A stretch of DNA of 64,000 nucleotides, taken from assembly GCF_023343835.1 (NCBI RefSeq), contig NC_064435.1, forward strand, positions 58,115,634 through 58,179,633, written 5' to 3'. This DNA comes from Lagopus muta. Its lineage: Eukaryota > Chordata > Aves > Galliformes > Phasianidae. This document shows, piece after piece, positions 1 through 11,884 of the stretch. Within the stretch, counting starts at the first letter, position 1, and each line of letters starts with the position of its first letter. The notes beneath the pieces were generated by a model, which saw only the letters and a list, made by a program, of their open reading frames with translations, had not been told where the DNA came from and searched no databases. A program made the position numbers and the translations under genes.

Positions 1-3000
1 CAGCAAAACCCTACAAATTTGTTCTGATCCAATTAACATGTTAGGAGCAAAAGGAATACGGTGTTCTCTGGTCATTGTGAACCTCACCCTGCTCTGCAGA
101 GGGACATTTACCTCAGAATTCAGAAAGATCAGATGCTAGGAAGCAACAAGTGAGAACCTGGGTAGGAAACAAAAATTAGTACTGTTGTCTGAATGGGTTT
201 ACTTAAGGGCTTTCTGCTCAGGCAAACAGTCACGTTTTTCTGCAGATGTTAATTGCAGTCTTTGATGTAGTATCAAGAGGAACCAGAGCACAGGCTGTGA
301 CCCACTGAGCTGCACAGAGATCCTTCCAGTCTGTGTCAGCAACCTCCAGTCGCAGGATTTTTCCTTAGGCAGTAATTTGGGTTCAAGAGGGTAGGACAGC
401 CCTTGCAGATAGGGACTGCTTAGATGTCACGAAGTCACATCTTTAATTAGCACATTAAATAGGTATAGTTAACATGTTCATACACAATTTTATGCTCAGT
501 TGTATGTATTATGTATATAATGTTAGTTTAATTGTGGAAATTCTGGTTGGAACAGCATCCAACTCTATTAAACTTTGAGTTATGCAGAACTCAAAGGATG
601 ATGTTTTTAAACTGTTGCTGGTAGTGAAACAAGTCCAGCCTCACAAATGGAGAAAAAAAAAGTTTTTCTATGTAAACTGCATTCTGGTTTCCCTGGGTAA
701 ATACACTGGCACCTCTTCTATGTGGTGAATGTAACAGCTGTGAGAGGAAAGAAACTTACTGTAGCCTTGTATTGTTAGAGTTTTAAGAACATAGTGAATA
801 TTACAGGTAGAATTTCAGCTGTTATGAATTCTTTCTTATATTTGTAAAAGCCAAACTATTCTCAATTTCAGCTTAATTACTGGCCTTAAATATATAATTT
901 TTATATATATATAAATATATAAATAAATATGACAGAAAACTGAAAGCAAGTCTTGAAAACTTATGACAGATCTGCATAGTATACAATAAAGGGCATTTTT
1001 AAGACTGCAAGTGTAATAAACGGAACATGCTATATTGCAAAGCCCTCATATTATAGTAGATACCTCAATGTAAATATGAATATCTGTATTTAGAAAAAAA
1101 CAACCCTGTGTGAAATACATGCCCAGAACAAGTCAATGAAAGCAAATCCACTCCAAGTTACAGCTAAAATCTCATGCTCACATTGCTGCCAGGCTTGAGC
1201 CTCAGCCCAAGCAGAGGCTTGTTTTGAGCCTGTATGTACAACCCTGCATGCTGCAGAGTTAAGCTGAAGAATGAATTCCAGGAGACATGTTGTATTCCCA
1301 CTGGTGTCAATAAAGCTGAAAAATGTCATGGCTCATAGAAAGCTATTGGAGATGGTTGAGCCCTGCAGCACAAAGGCTTGTTCCTGCCCTCATTAAGAGC
1401 CATGAGCACATCTCTGACTGCAATTCTGTGACACATGGGTTACAGTGAGGGAGAAATTAAGAACAATAGAAGTTGAAAATCAGAGCTGAAGTTTTGTCAC
1501 AGCCACTGCTACTCTCCTGAGTCTCCACTGAAGTGGGTCGCAATAGGCTCTTATTGATGTCCCTAAAATGGTGTGATGTACAACAGATATTTTGGCTTCT
1601 CAATGCATGCAGGGTTAAAAGAGAACTGCTCTGTAATAGCATCAGAAGTATTACAAAGATAAACACATTAGTTTCTTATGGACTTTGCTGGTTTTCATGA
1701 ACTGTGGATCAGCTAAATAACACAATTTTCTGATGCAGTAAATTGAGATGAAGGAGACACATTTCTCTATTTGAATATATTGTCTTTTCCAGGCTCCTTT
1801 AAGGCATTTCTGTTGTTTCCTTTTAAAGCAAATTGCAATTGAACTTTCAGTTTTGAAAGTCTCATTTTTTAGATGCTCTAACAGGGGACTGAGTTCTTTC
1901 CCTTTCTCTGTTGCTCTTAAATTATGTTAGGAGAGATTCATTTTCATGGGGTTCTGTCCCCAGTGGACAGCAATATTGTTACGAACCACAGATAGTGCTG
2001 AAATAATGGCATATGCCATAGAACTAGAACTGGAAATCTCAAATAATCTGCTCTTAAGACAGAGCTCATGCTCTGCTGTGTGCTTTGAGCTCTCCGTTTC
2101 CTCTTCCCACAGATAACTTTGGGTCAGTTTTAACTAAATATGGCATAGGAGTAAAAACATGAGAAGTTGTGATATTTCCTTAGTTTTGTGAAAACAGGAG
2201 CCAGTGTAGAAGACTAAGAGTCTCAGTCTTCTCTGTTCTTTAAAGAGTCAGAGTGCACCCAGCTGCTGAACACCAGAAATACCACATGGGAAAGAGGTTT
2301 TGTGAAGTGCCTGCTCACGGAGGAGGTCATCTTCTTGAGAACTTGTGGTCAAGAAATCACAAATCCTCAGAAAGTCAGCCTTCGTTGGCCCCGGAGAGCC
2401 TTCAGAGCTGCTCTTTAAAGGAGTTCACAACTTCAGGCAGAGCAGTGATCATGATATGGTCGTTAGTTGAGTTACAGCACTGCACGTAGACAGTCTGTAT
2501 TCTTACCTTTTATAGTTTATCAGATTTTACTTGCTGTATTTTTTTTTGTTCCTTCAAGTACGGGTTTAATAAATTGATACATTTACATACTAATATGTTA
2601 TTAAGGGGCAAAGTAATACATGCACATTGGGCTCCTACCAGTTGGTACTTGTCCAGGCAGTGGAGTGTGACAATGGGTTTTGGGTACCCCTGCTGTTGAG
2701 AACCCAATTATGAGGCTTGAACTCTTTCAAACATCTAAGCTGGACACCTAAAATCATTAGCAAACTTTTCCTTTTATAGATATATAATGTTAAAAGCTAT
2801 TTTTTAATTTATTCCTTGCCTGAAGAATGTTTCCATTATTATCTATCATTCTGAACATTCTGAATTCAAGGAAGTCATGTATGATTTATAAGGTTGGTTA
2901 AAAATAAGCCATACAAAAAAAAAAAAAAAAAAAAGAGCAACATTACAGCACGTTTACATGGTTCTTAGCGACAGATATTGTATCTTAAATTTACTGAGCA

Positions 3001-4634
3001 GAGAGGGAAAACTTTATAGGAGAAGACTGAACTTCACTGAAAAGAAAAACAAAAAGTTATGACACATTAGTGACACTTAAATGAAAGAGGGTGAAAGATC
3101 TGTTGTGACAATAAAAGTAGCTGCACTGCTTTAAAAATGGATTGCAGGTAAAGGCACTTGAATTTAAATAAGGTTAATAATACAAAATGTGGTTCATTAT
3201 GTAGTGGTCACATTATGGCTCTGTTAAACAAACAGTTCACTTTTATTAGATAATGACCTTGGGCAGGCTTTCCTGCTGTATGGTTTTAAATGGATAAAGT
3301 AACAAATAATGAAGGTGTAGTCAGTTGAACAGTTATGTACAGACAGACAGGAAATACGCTTTGAAGCAGTGCAGATTTCAAACTTTTGTATTATTTGGTA
3401 GGCTTATATGAGTAGGTGCAGATAGCTTAAGCTGTTTTTCCCCTCCCTTTTTGAAAAATCCATTTTTCAAATTCTTTTGGTTATAGTGTCTCAGTCTGTG
3501 CTACAAAGCCATCTGAAGGTACTTTCTGAAACAGCCACAAGCAAAATGTGATAGTCTATAGGCAAAAGCAAGCTTCCCATCCAAATGCTCTCAGTGATAA
3601 TTTTGGCTGTACAGACTGGACTAGCCTGGAATTTTTGTACTTTTGTCATCCTTCAAGTCTTCTTACACCCTATGTCACAGAAGCATAGCTGCCGTCTTGC
3701 ATAAACCCATCTCCAGAGCACAGAAAAGATATTCTTTCTCAAGAGCCATAAATGAACTCTCATCAACAGGTACATGAAAGCCAGAGTTAGCAATTTCATG
3801 TGAAAAGCTAATTTTTCCACAGACCTGAACTTGTTTAAAAATGTAACCTTTAATAAATGCAACAGGTTATGACTTTTTTTATCAAGGCTTATATTTTATT
3901 ACCTGAGTTAAATATGCATGTAAATGTATTAGTGGATATTGTGAGAGATTTTCTTTAGAATAGCCTGAGACAAATTGAGAGGAATAGGCAGAATTAATAT
4001 TCATTCAGGTGAAGTGGCTGTTAGAGGAACAATTAATTATTTCTTGGCCCAGAGAAGAGATAATTCAAACAGGGTGGTAAGGAGAGGTGACTTTGATTTG
4101 CTTTGTAGTGTTCGTGCATAAACATGGCCCTTAATATCCCTCTGCATCTCTCTGTATAGGTCTCTGAGTACTGTTCCACAGCTGTTGATCAGTAATTCGA
4201 TTCTGCCTGCTTCTTGCTGCTGGTTTGCATACCATCTGGTAGAATGCCATGCAGAGCCAGCATGTTTTCACTGCAGAGGCTGCACATCCTTATTCCATAA
4301 CACATGTACACAATCTGAAAGAGAGAGAGTTGAGAAAGATTAATTGGAAGATTATCATCTAAATATTCAACTCACACAGAATTTTTAGTAATAGATTTGT
4401 CTACTCCATCTCTCTTCATACTGGAGAAAGTTACAATGCAAAACAGCTGCGTCAAAAGTTTCAGAATGAGAGAGCTGATGTTTATAATTTTAAGAGTAGA
4501 TTTTTCAGTTCTGAATTTTTGGAAGAGTGCATCTAACTTTAATATTGAAAATCACAGTATAGTACAGGTTCAGGGTGGTAGGAGACAGGATCTGCAAAGG
4601 TCTGGTGGAAAAAGCCTATCTACTTAAGTTACAC

Positions 4635-4820
4635 GAATCACAGAAACATAGAAATCCCAAATTGGAAGGGACTTACAAGGATCATTGAGTCCCATTTCTG
4701 GCTGCTAACAGTACCACCCAAAAAGAGACCCTATGTCTGAGAGTGTTATCCAAATGCTTCTGGAGCTCCAGGAGCTTTGGGCAGTGACCACTGCCCAGGG
4801 GAGTCTGTTCCAGTGAAGAG
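4635..4820 (-). mobile_element. CR1 LINE 3'-end fragment, old
   Basis: Read on the + strand it starts with the reverse complement of the CR1 tail (GAATCACAGAAACATAGAAA), followed by a diverged 'ttggaagggac' block. It continues with the CR1 3' UTR/ORF2-end text (phrases like 'gtccaaacgcttc' and 'gtgaccac' are still recognisable) to 'ctgttccagtg'. It is minus-strand, 5'-truncated and clearly more diverged than the other copies. It lies in intron 1 of GALR1, antisense to the gene. Confidence 0.75.
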
Positions 4821-5330
4821 GGAGGATAAATGAAAAAGAAGCGATGAGAAGTGAACAGCATTTCTCCCATGATCTTCTATTTTCACACCCATGGATTAAC
4901 CAATTCAGCGCTGTTGTACATGGTGAATAAACGATGTGTGAACCAGAGGGGCATCTCCTTGCATTTCAGAGGTTTTTCTGTATTTTCCATCTGGTCTACT
5001 TCATCCTGGAGTAGGAATAATGGCTGACATCCAGCCAAAGCTGGATCTTCTCAGAGAAAACATATTTGTTTTCCTGTCCTGTCTTTCCTGGGTTCAGATT
5101 GTCCTGGTGGCAGCCAGGCTGGTATTTCAGATGTTATTATGCTGGTATTTCAGCATATATTTGTTCCTTCAAAAGAAGATTTTTTAATGCATATTTATTT
5201 TAATTCTGGATCATCTTACCTATTTAATAGTTGTCAGTTCACCTTGGAGGTATGTAAAGTGTAACTGTGACATCACAGCTATCTAACTGAAGACTCTACA
5301 TTCTGACTTTTTAATAATTTTTAATATAAA

Positions 5331-5425
5331 TAGAATACATTTATTATATATTATATATTATTATATATTATTATTATATTACATATTTATTAACTATTAA
5401 CTATTTATATATAAAATATAAATAG
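5331..5425. repeat. AT-rich simple sequence
   Basis: Nearly pure A/T with repeated TATTATATATTA and ATTAACTATT units. No coding or regulatory interpretation is supported. Confidence 0.8.
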
Positions 5426-6297
5426 TTTTAATAAATAGATAAACACATTCTTACCATATTATAATTAAATCCTTGAATATACTTAAGTATTTCCATTTTT
5501 TAATTTGGTATGATTTATCATGTTAAACACATTCAGCTGAAGAACATATACCCTGCTTCTCTGTGTACCCACAAATCACACTATATGAATATTTTACATT
5601 CAGTTAATAATGGCTGAAGATAAAGTAGGGATGTTCCTCTATGCACCCACTGTCCAAACTCTTACGTGAAAATCTGCTCTCACTTGATGAATCATTTTGA
5701 AGTATATTAAAAAACTACTTATGAAAGCTACATGGCAAGTATCATCAAATTGTTCATAAAGGTCATGTCTCATGGGAGATACATCTCAGTATAAATTCTC
5801 TGTAAGAGCCTAAGCATCTTTCAAAGATCACATAGTGCCAACATCCTGATTATATTAACTAAACATCCATCTGAAGAAAGCAAATTATGCAGGTGACTCA
5901 GAAAAGCTCTGACTCAAAACATACACTTCTTATGTTACATGCAGTAAAGGTCATTCTAAATTAACAAGCATTGACATTTTTATAAAGAATAATGGCTAAT
6001 TCTAGCTGTAGGGAAGGTTTCAATTTATTGGCTCATTTGATTGTAGTATGTATTTGTTATATAATGCAACTGTATTTTGATAGAAGAATTCAATTGTGAT
6101 ATGTAATTCCTATTTGCTGGTTAACTACAGATATACATATGTAATTCCTTTGGATTTTATAATATGAATTTCTAAAATGTTTAAATGGATCATTAATGTT
6201 TGTAAGCAACTCATGCAGTCCTGGAGATCGTGCTCTAACAAAATGGTTTTGAATTTTAGAAAATGGTGAAATACAAGTTGCAAATTGATCGTTTCAG

Positions 6298-6363
6298 GTT
6301 CTTAATCATCTGCATAAAAAGCTGAGAAATATATCAAAGAAGTCAGAAGCATCAAAGAAAAAG
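6298..6363 (+). CDS. GALR1: Galanin receptor 1, exon 2 (third intracellular loop)
   Basis: A 66-nt exon of 22 complete codons, flanked by AG (6296-6297) and GT (6364-6365), starting and ending in phase 0. It reads V-L-N-H-L-H-K-K-L-R-N-I-S and ends S-E-A-S-K-K-K. From memory this differs from human GALR1 at only two positions (Lys to Arg, Met to Ile). In the receptor it forms the lysine-rich third intracellular loop between helices 5 and 6, part of the G-protein contact surface. GALR1 is a plasma-membrane class A GPCR that binds the neuropeptide galanin and couples to Gi/o. It is too short for an ORF search and was found by reading for the loop peptide. The acceptor has a poor pyrimidine tract and the donor is GTAGAT rather than GTRAGT. 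It joins exon 3 at 11155 in frame. Confidence 0.97.
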
Positions 6364-6680
6364 GTAGATTGCTTTCATTACCAATTCCTATTTGTTTATA
6401 TTGTAGTTTTATGGGTAAGATGATTTGCTATTCTGTTGCTTGTTGCCAAAGACGTAATGGAGAAAAATATTTGAAATGGAGTATTTGATGACATATTCAG
6501 TGCCTCTGCAGGATAAGAGTCTTTCCTGATCAGGATTTTCCATCAGAGTGGTCAAGCCATTACTTGAAATCCCCATATTTTGAACACTGGAGCATGTGAA
6601 ATTCAGTCATGGAGAGACTACCTCTCTCTAATGTAAATGTTTCTTTTCCCTCACTAGAATTTTTTTCCCTAAATTGTACA

Positions 6681-6698
6681 TCTCTCTCTCTCTTTCTT

Positions 6699-6722
<24 letters not shown>
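6681..6722. repeat. (TC)n microsatellite
   Basis: About 42 bp of TC dinucleotides, interrupted once by a TTTCTTTC segment. It lies about 320 bp after GALR1 exon 2. Confidence 0.95.
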
Positions 6723-6729
<7 letters not shown>

Positions 6730-7756
6730 CTTTTCTAACTAACTGAATATTTTTAGCAGTTTATGAAGGATTCCTAGGTTACATGACAAGACTTCCAAAT
6801 GAGATTCATTACAATTCCTGATAGTAGTCTAAAAAGAGACTTTTGTGATTTTATGATTTTCCATAAAACATTTTTTCTTCTATGTTCAAGACTTCAGTTA
6901 TATACTGCCTACAAGTGGAATTGTGAAGGGTCTTTGAAGCACAATATTAGCTTTGCAATTTAGAGCAATATTTGAAAGATGTGTTTATGTAGATATTTTG
7001 TCAGATAATATAATATGGTTCTGATTTTTGAGCAGATTTGACCACAGTAATAATTTGACTAACTTCTCAGTTTACGAATGTGGAGTCAGAAACAAGCCTT
7101 AGGCTATAGCTCTTTGTTTGATCTGATTGCTATTACCATATGGGCATGCAGACTGTCTGCAATGTAAATGAGATATACATGGGCACAACGGGGAATAAAT
7201 AATCTATTACTTATGCATTCTCTATTTAAAAAATATATATATCTTAGTCAACAGATCTCAATTTCTAAATTAAAAGCATTATGTCTTTGATGCAGTAAAA
7301 TACTTAACATAAATAATTTGCGCTTAATCTCATCAAGGCCAAAGGTGTTGTTTCAAAAGGCATTCTCTATGTTGCCATCCCTGCTTTTATGTATGTTATT
7401 TTCAAACTAGAAATATCTGCATCTCGTCTAGGTACAAGCCCTTTATGCAAATAAAAATCATATCTAGCTATGAACTTGCTTTCTTAGTTTCAGGGGAAAG
7501 CATTATATGTATGTTCATGACTATTCAGGTGTCTCAGTGTTTAGTAATGGAAAGTCAAACAAAATGAAGTGGAAAATTTTTTGACTTAGAACTTTCTGAT
7601 CCCAAGGCCTTACTTAGCTCATGATTTCAAAACAATGCTGTTTTCATTAGTATTTATCTTTCTGGTTACTGTTTCTCTTTTCCTTGCAGTTTTGTTAAGA
7701 ATAATGCGTTTAAGGCCAAGTTCTACAGCTTTATTCAGAGCTTTATAAAATTTTAG

Positions 7757-9202
7757 TATCACAGAATCACAGAATCATATGGGTAGGAAGGGACCTTTGG
7801 GGACTCAACAACCTCTCTGAGCAGCCTATTCCATGCTCTGTCACTCTCCAAGTAAAGAAGTTTTACCTCATGTTCTTATGGAATTTCCAGAGTTCCAATT
7901 TGTGCCCATTGCCCCTTCTCCTATTGCTGGGCACCACTGAAAAGAACCTGGCCCCATCCACTTGGCTTCTATCCATTAGATTTTTATAAGCATTGATAAG
8001 ATCCCTCCTTAGTCTTCTATCCTCCAGGCTGAACAGACCCAGCTCTCTTAGCCCTTCCTCACATGGGAAATGTTCCAGGCCCCTAATAGTTTTTGCAGCC
8101 CTCTGCGAGGCTCTCTAGAAGTTCCCACTTTTCTTGAACTGGAGAGCCCAGAACTTGACACAGCAGTCCAGATGTGTCCTCACTAAGGTAGGGTATAAGG
8201 GGAGTATCACCTCCCTCGTCTGACTAGCTATGCTCTTTTTAAAGCACCCAGGATACCATTCTCCTCCTTGGCCACAAGGGCACACTGCTTGCTCATGGCC
8301 AACCTGTTGCCCACCAAGACACTCAAGTCCTTCTCCACAGAGTTTCTTCCCAGCAGGTCAGCCTCTAACCTATACTGATGCAGGAGGTTATTCCTCCCCA
8401 CATTTAGGACTCTACACTTGCCCTTGTTGAACCTTATCTGGTTTCCATCCTGTCCAGGTTTCACTGAATGGCAGCACAGCTTTCTGGTGAGTCAGTCATG
8501 CCTCACAGCTTTGTATTACCAGCAAACTTGATGAGGATGCACTCTTTCTCTTCATCCAGGTCACTCATAAAAATGTTGAACAAGACCAGACCCAGTACTA
8601 ACCCCTGGGAAACATCACTATCTACAGGCCTCCAATTAGACTCTGTACTGCTGATCACAACCCTCTAAGCTCTGCCTGTCAGCCAGTTCTCAATTCACCT
8701 CACCATCTACTTGACTGTCCCACACTTTCTGAGTTTACCTATGAAGATGTTACAGGAGGCAGCGTCAAACGCCTTGCTGAAGTCAAGATACACAACGTGC
8801 ACTGCTATCCCCACACCTATCCAGTCAGTCATGAGTTCTTAGAGGCTACCAGATTGGTCTAGCATGATTTTCACTTGGTGAATCCATGCTGGCTAATCCT
8901 CATAACCTTTTTCTCTTCCATTTTCTTGGAGAAGACATCCAGAAGAAGATGTTCCATCATCTTCCTGGGGACAGAGTTGAGATTGACTGGCCTATAATTT
9001 TCTGGGTCCTCCATCAAGTCCTTTTTGAAGACTGCAGTGACATTGGGTTTTCTTCTAGTCCTCAAAAACCTCTCTCATTCTCCATCATCTTTCAAAGATC
9101 ATATAGAGCAGCTTGGCAATCACTTCTGCCAGGCCCCTGAGTACTTGTAGGTATATCTCTTCAAAGCCCATGGATATCGTTCAGTCAAGTTTGCTTAAAC
9201 CT
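7757..9202 (-). mobile_element. CR1 LINE, about 1.4 kb, 5'-truncated, with ORF2 C-terminal remnants
   Basis: The + strand begins with the reverse-complemented CR1 tail (two 'atcacaga' units at 7757-7777) and the 'aggaagggacc' block. On the minus strand two reverse-transcriptase pieces can be read. At 9065-8871 there is NYRPVNLNSVPRKMMEHLL followed by SQHGFTK, typical of the LINE RT fingers/palm. At 8464-8228 there is a C-terminal piece containing KCRVLNVGRNNLLHQYRL and QCALVAKEENGILG. Stops and frame changes between them show it is dead. It sits in GALR1 intron 2, antisense to the gene. CR1 is the dominant avian non-LTR retrotransposon; copies are normally 5'-truncated as here. Confidence 0.93.
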
Positions 9203-9632
9203 ACAAAATTGATTCTTAGTAGCAGAATCTTAATTTATAATGTGTGAATTTAAAAAGTGAATTTGAAATATAAATGTGCCTAAATGCTGTTCTTTATGCT
9301 TTTTGGCCAGGAAACATCAACATGCATTTCAAGTTTTTTTTATTTGCTGATGAAAAACCCTAGGCGTGATACCATTACGTAAAAAAGAGCTGCCCTTTAG
9401 TGTTACCTTGGTTGCAAATTATAGTGATGATACTGGAAAGGTAAGCTCTGAAGTGAGTCTTAGGATGAATAATGGGATAAAACAGATGCTGTGAGGACCG
9501 TTACGAAAAATTACTTGCTTTGCAGATATGAAATACCTTAGTATAATAGTTACAAGAGATACATGGTCAACCTCAGCTTTCAGTTGCATTTATACAGTCT
9601 ATTGAAAGTCAATGATTTTCCTGGTGTCAATT

Positions 9633-9649
9633 AAAAAAAAAAAAAAAAA
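9633..9649. repeat. A-run
   Basis: 17 consecutive adenines within GALR1 intron 2; no associated retroposon is recognised. Confidence 0.9.
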
Positions 9650-11062
9650 GAAACTCAGGTAACACATCTTTTAAGAATTAACCGTGTGTGCCATAACCAG
9701 ACAGCACGTTTGCAGCTGGAATATTAATGCACTAAAGGAATCAGAGAATCAATTGTTCTTTATTTATGCTTCCTTGTTAGCACGAGGAAGACAGCTTTCC
9801 TGATGAGAGCTGAAAGAGGAAATATCTGTCTCGCTGCTTTAGCATCAACTGAATTAATCTTAATATGGTTAAATAGAAAAAAAGGCTTGTGAATAAATTT
9901 GAACCCTTGGGACTGAAAAAATTATATTTACTAGAAATTTTGGTAGCCAGAAACAACATTTGTCATAAGTTATTTCAGGCTATTGCTGCAGAAATTAAAC
10001 TTTTCCCTGCAAGTTTCTACAAATTAAGGCACATGAAAATTAACCAAGTTAGTGAATTATTACTGAGCATCAATCAATTTAAGAAAGTATGAACCAGGAT
10101 CAATAAATCAGCAAAAAGTCTGCGCTGCAGCATATATCACTTCATCAGTTAGTTCTGCCTGTGAGTAAGAGCTAAAATTATCAGAAGAATTATGTTGTAA
10201 AGTGTTAATAGAGTAATTATAGTGGTCCATAACATAATATGCATTGGAATTACTACTAGGCTCTCAATGGAAAAGTGGCACTTGCTAGAGAAATGCATTT
10301 TGTTCAGTGCCTGCAAAGCAGTAATTGCAGTTTTGGAAGAAAGTGAAAACTAAAGAAAACATTGTAAGAAAAACTCCACTGTGCCTGGAAAAATACCTGC
10401 AGTAACCGAAAGGTGATTGATCTGGTGACTGATACTCCAACTCTCAGAGGGGATCTAACAAACTTAATGGCCCTTTCTTGTGAGAATACTGAAAGTGGAG
10501 TCAGGAGGTAGAATGAAAGTTATTTCACTCCTTACATTCAATGTATAGTTACCAGAAATCTTGTTCTTTTTCTTTTCTTTTTTTTTTTTTCCTAGTTGTA
10601 TACCAGAATATTGTTGGATGATTCCAATGGACGTTTTATGCTTAAAGAGTAGACTTTAAAAAATACAGCAATTTCTGCTCCTGCCTTTAGACTCTTGAGC
10701 AAAGGGTTAATCTCATTGCTCTTATCTCTTTCACTGCATGCCTCCATGTACAATAGATCTCCCTAGAAATCTGGTCAGAAATCCTGTGTACTGTATTAAA
10801 ACATGATTCATTAGATCTGGATGAGATTTCCCAGAGACCTATGTTATTAATTTATTGCATCAGTCCTGAGTCCCAGAAGAGGTTAGCACTTTGTTTAGGG
10901 AGTGAGGAACATCATTCTTTGCCTTTGAGAAAAGAGTAGAAGAGTTTCTCTTCTACTGTGGAAGCTCATGTTCTTCTTGCAATACTACACAACAAAGTTC
11001 ACATAGGTAATGAATTAAAATATTAATAAATATTCAGAAGTGTATTCTATCTGTCTACTTTT

Positions 11063-11085
11063 TATTATTATTATTATTATTATTA
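11063..11085. repeat. (ATT)n microsatellite beside GALR1 exon 3
   Basis: About eight ATT/TTA repeats ending 70 bp upstream of the exon 3 boundary. It is likely polymorphic in length. Confidence 0.95.
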
Positions 11086-11154
11086 CAGATAATGATATAA
11101 TAAGCTTGTTTTTAATACTCATAAGACATCTGTGTTTTCCTTTCCCTGTCTCAG

Positions 11155-11472
11155 ACAGCACAGACTGTGTTGGTGGTGGTAGTGGTTTTTGGCATCTCCT
11201 GGCTTCCGCATCATGTGATTCATCTCTGGGCTGAATTTGGAGTTTTCCCACTGACTCAAGCCTCATTTCTCTTCAGGGTAGCTGCACACTGCCTGGCTTA
11301 CAGCAATTCTTCTGTAAACCCAATTATATACGCATTTCTCTCTGAAAATTTTAGAAAGGCCTACAAACAAGTTTTCAAATGCCAGATAGGTAACGAATCA
11401 CCTCTGAATGATGCTAAAGAAAATAAGAGTCGGATAGATACACCACCATCTACCAACAGTACACATGTGTGA
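11155..11472 (+). CDS. GALR1: Galanin receptor 1, exon 3 coding part (helices 6-7 and C-tail)
   Basis: It begins after a strong acceptor (CTCAG at 11150-11154) in phase 0 and runs 105 codons to TGA at 11470-11472. Residues 1-4 (T-A-Q-T) end loop 3. Residues 5-24 are helix 6, with the SWLPHH motif at 15-20 (the usual CWxP is SWLP here, as I recall for human GALR1). Residues 25-37 form the third extracellular loop and about 38-61 helix 7, with NPIIY at 55-59 (codons 11317-11331). Helix 8 follows, with a likely palmitoylated Cys at 76. The tail ends in S-T-N-S-T-H-V. The core is near-identical to mammalian GALR1; the tail differs more (about residues 77-87). There is no stop or frameshift, so this is a functional exon. 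A frame starting at the GTG of 11167 is not a separate gene but this exon read without its first four codons. The complete receptor needs exon 1, which lies outside the window. Confidence 0.98.
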   Translation, partial: TAQTVLVVVVVFGISWLPHHVIHLWAEFGVFPLTQASFLFRVAAHCLAYSNSSVNPIIYAFLSENFRKAYKQVFKCQIGNESPLNDAKENKSRIDTPPSTNSTHV

Positions 11473-11878
11473 ACTTTAGAAAGTCCTGTTTGCTGGCTCT
11501 TCAGCTGTATGAATGAACGAAACTTCTGGAAAACAAAGCACAATGAGCTTTATCACAGCTTTTTCTTGATAAAGCTAATAGGTATTTAAGGTAATGAAAT
11601 TGCATTTGTAGCAAACATTCATGAAACTGGTATGAAGGAAAACCAGGCTGGTCCTTTGTATTGTATTTTTGCCAAATGAAGCTCCTGACCTTTGAAAGAT
11701 AATTCAGAAACAAAACAATGGTGATGATTTGTGTGTGTTCCTATTCATTAAGCATCATGTGTATAAGCATTCAAATGTAATATACAAGAAGTATTCGTTG
11801 ATATGGATAAAACACTGAACTTTCTCACGTCTTACTCCATAGAAGCAAAGAGATGGCTAAATTTTCTGACTTACAGAT

Positions 11879-11884
11879 AATAAA
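11879..11884 (+). terminator. GALR1: Proximal candidate poly(A) signal AATAAA
   Basis: A canonical AATAAA 407 nt after the stop codon. Use would give a short 3' UTR lacking the (TG)n tract. No strong downstream GU-rich element is obvious nearby, so usage is uncertain. Confidence 0.4.

Larger units (their letters stand above)
1..6297 (+). other. GALR1: GALR1 intron 1, 3' part (open at window start)
   Basis: Everything upstream of exon 2 is read as intron 1, because GALR1 exon 1 (N-terminus through helix 5) is expected just before exon 2 and no open frame here resembles a receptor. The stretch is AT-rich. It holds an A-run at 2915-2934, AT-rich simple sequence at about 889-930 and 5331-5425, and one old CR1 fragment at about 4635-4820. 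The acceptor AG is at 6296-6297. I see no other gene in it. The 5' end of the intron lies outside the window. Confidence 0.8.
6364..11154 (+). other. GALR1: GALR1 intron 2
   Basis: A 4,791-bp intron running from GT at 6364 to AG at 11153-11154. It contains a (TC)n tract (6681-6722), a 1.4-kb minus-strand CR1 (about 7757-9202), an A-run at 9633-9649, a strong pyrimidine tract ending in CCTAG at 10595, and an (ATT)n tract at 11063-11085, only 70 bp before exon 3. The acceptor region (ttttcctttccctgtctcag) is strong. Nothing else coding is seen. Confidence 0.9.

Noticed and set aside
1..6297. Search for GALR1 exon 1 (helices 1-5)
   Set aside because: No open stretch resembling the N-terminal receptor half, and no GC-rich promoter-like island; it must be upstream of the window.
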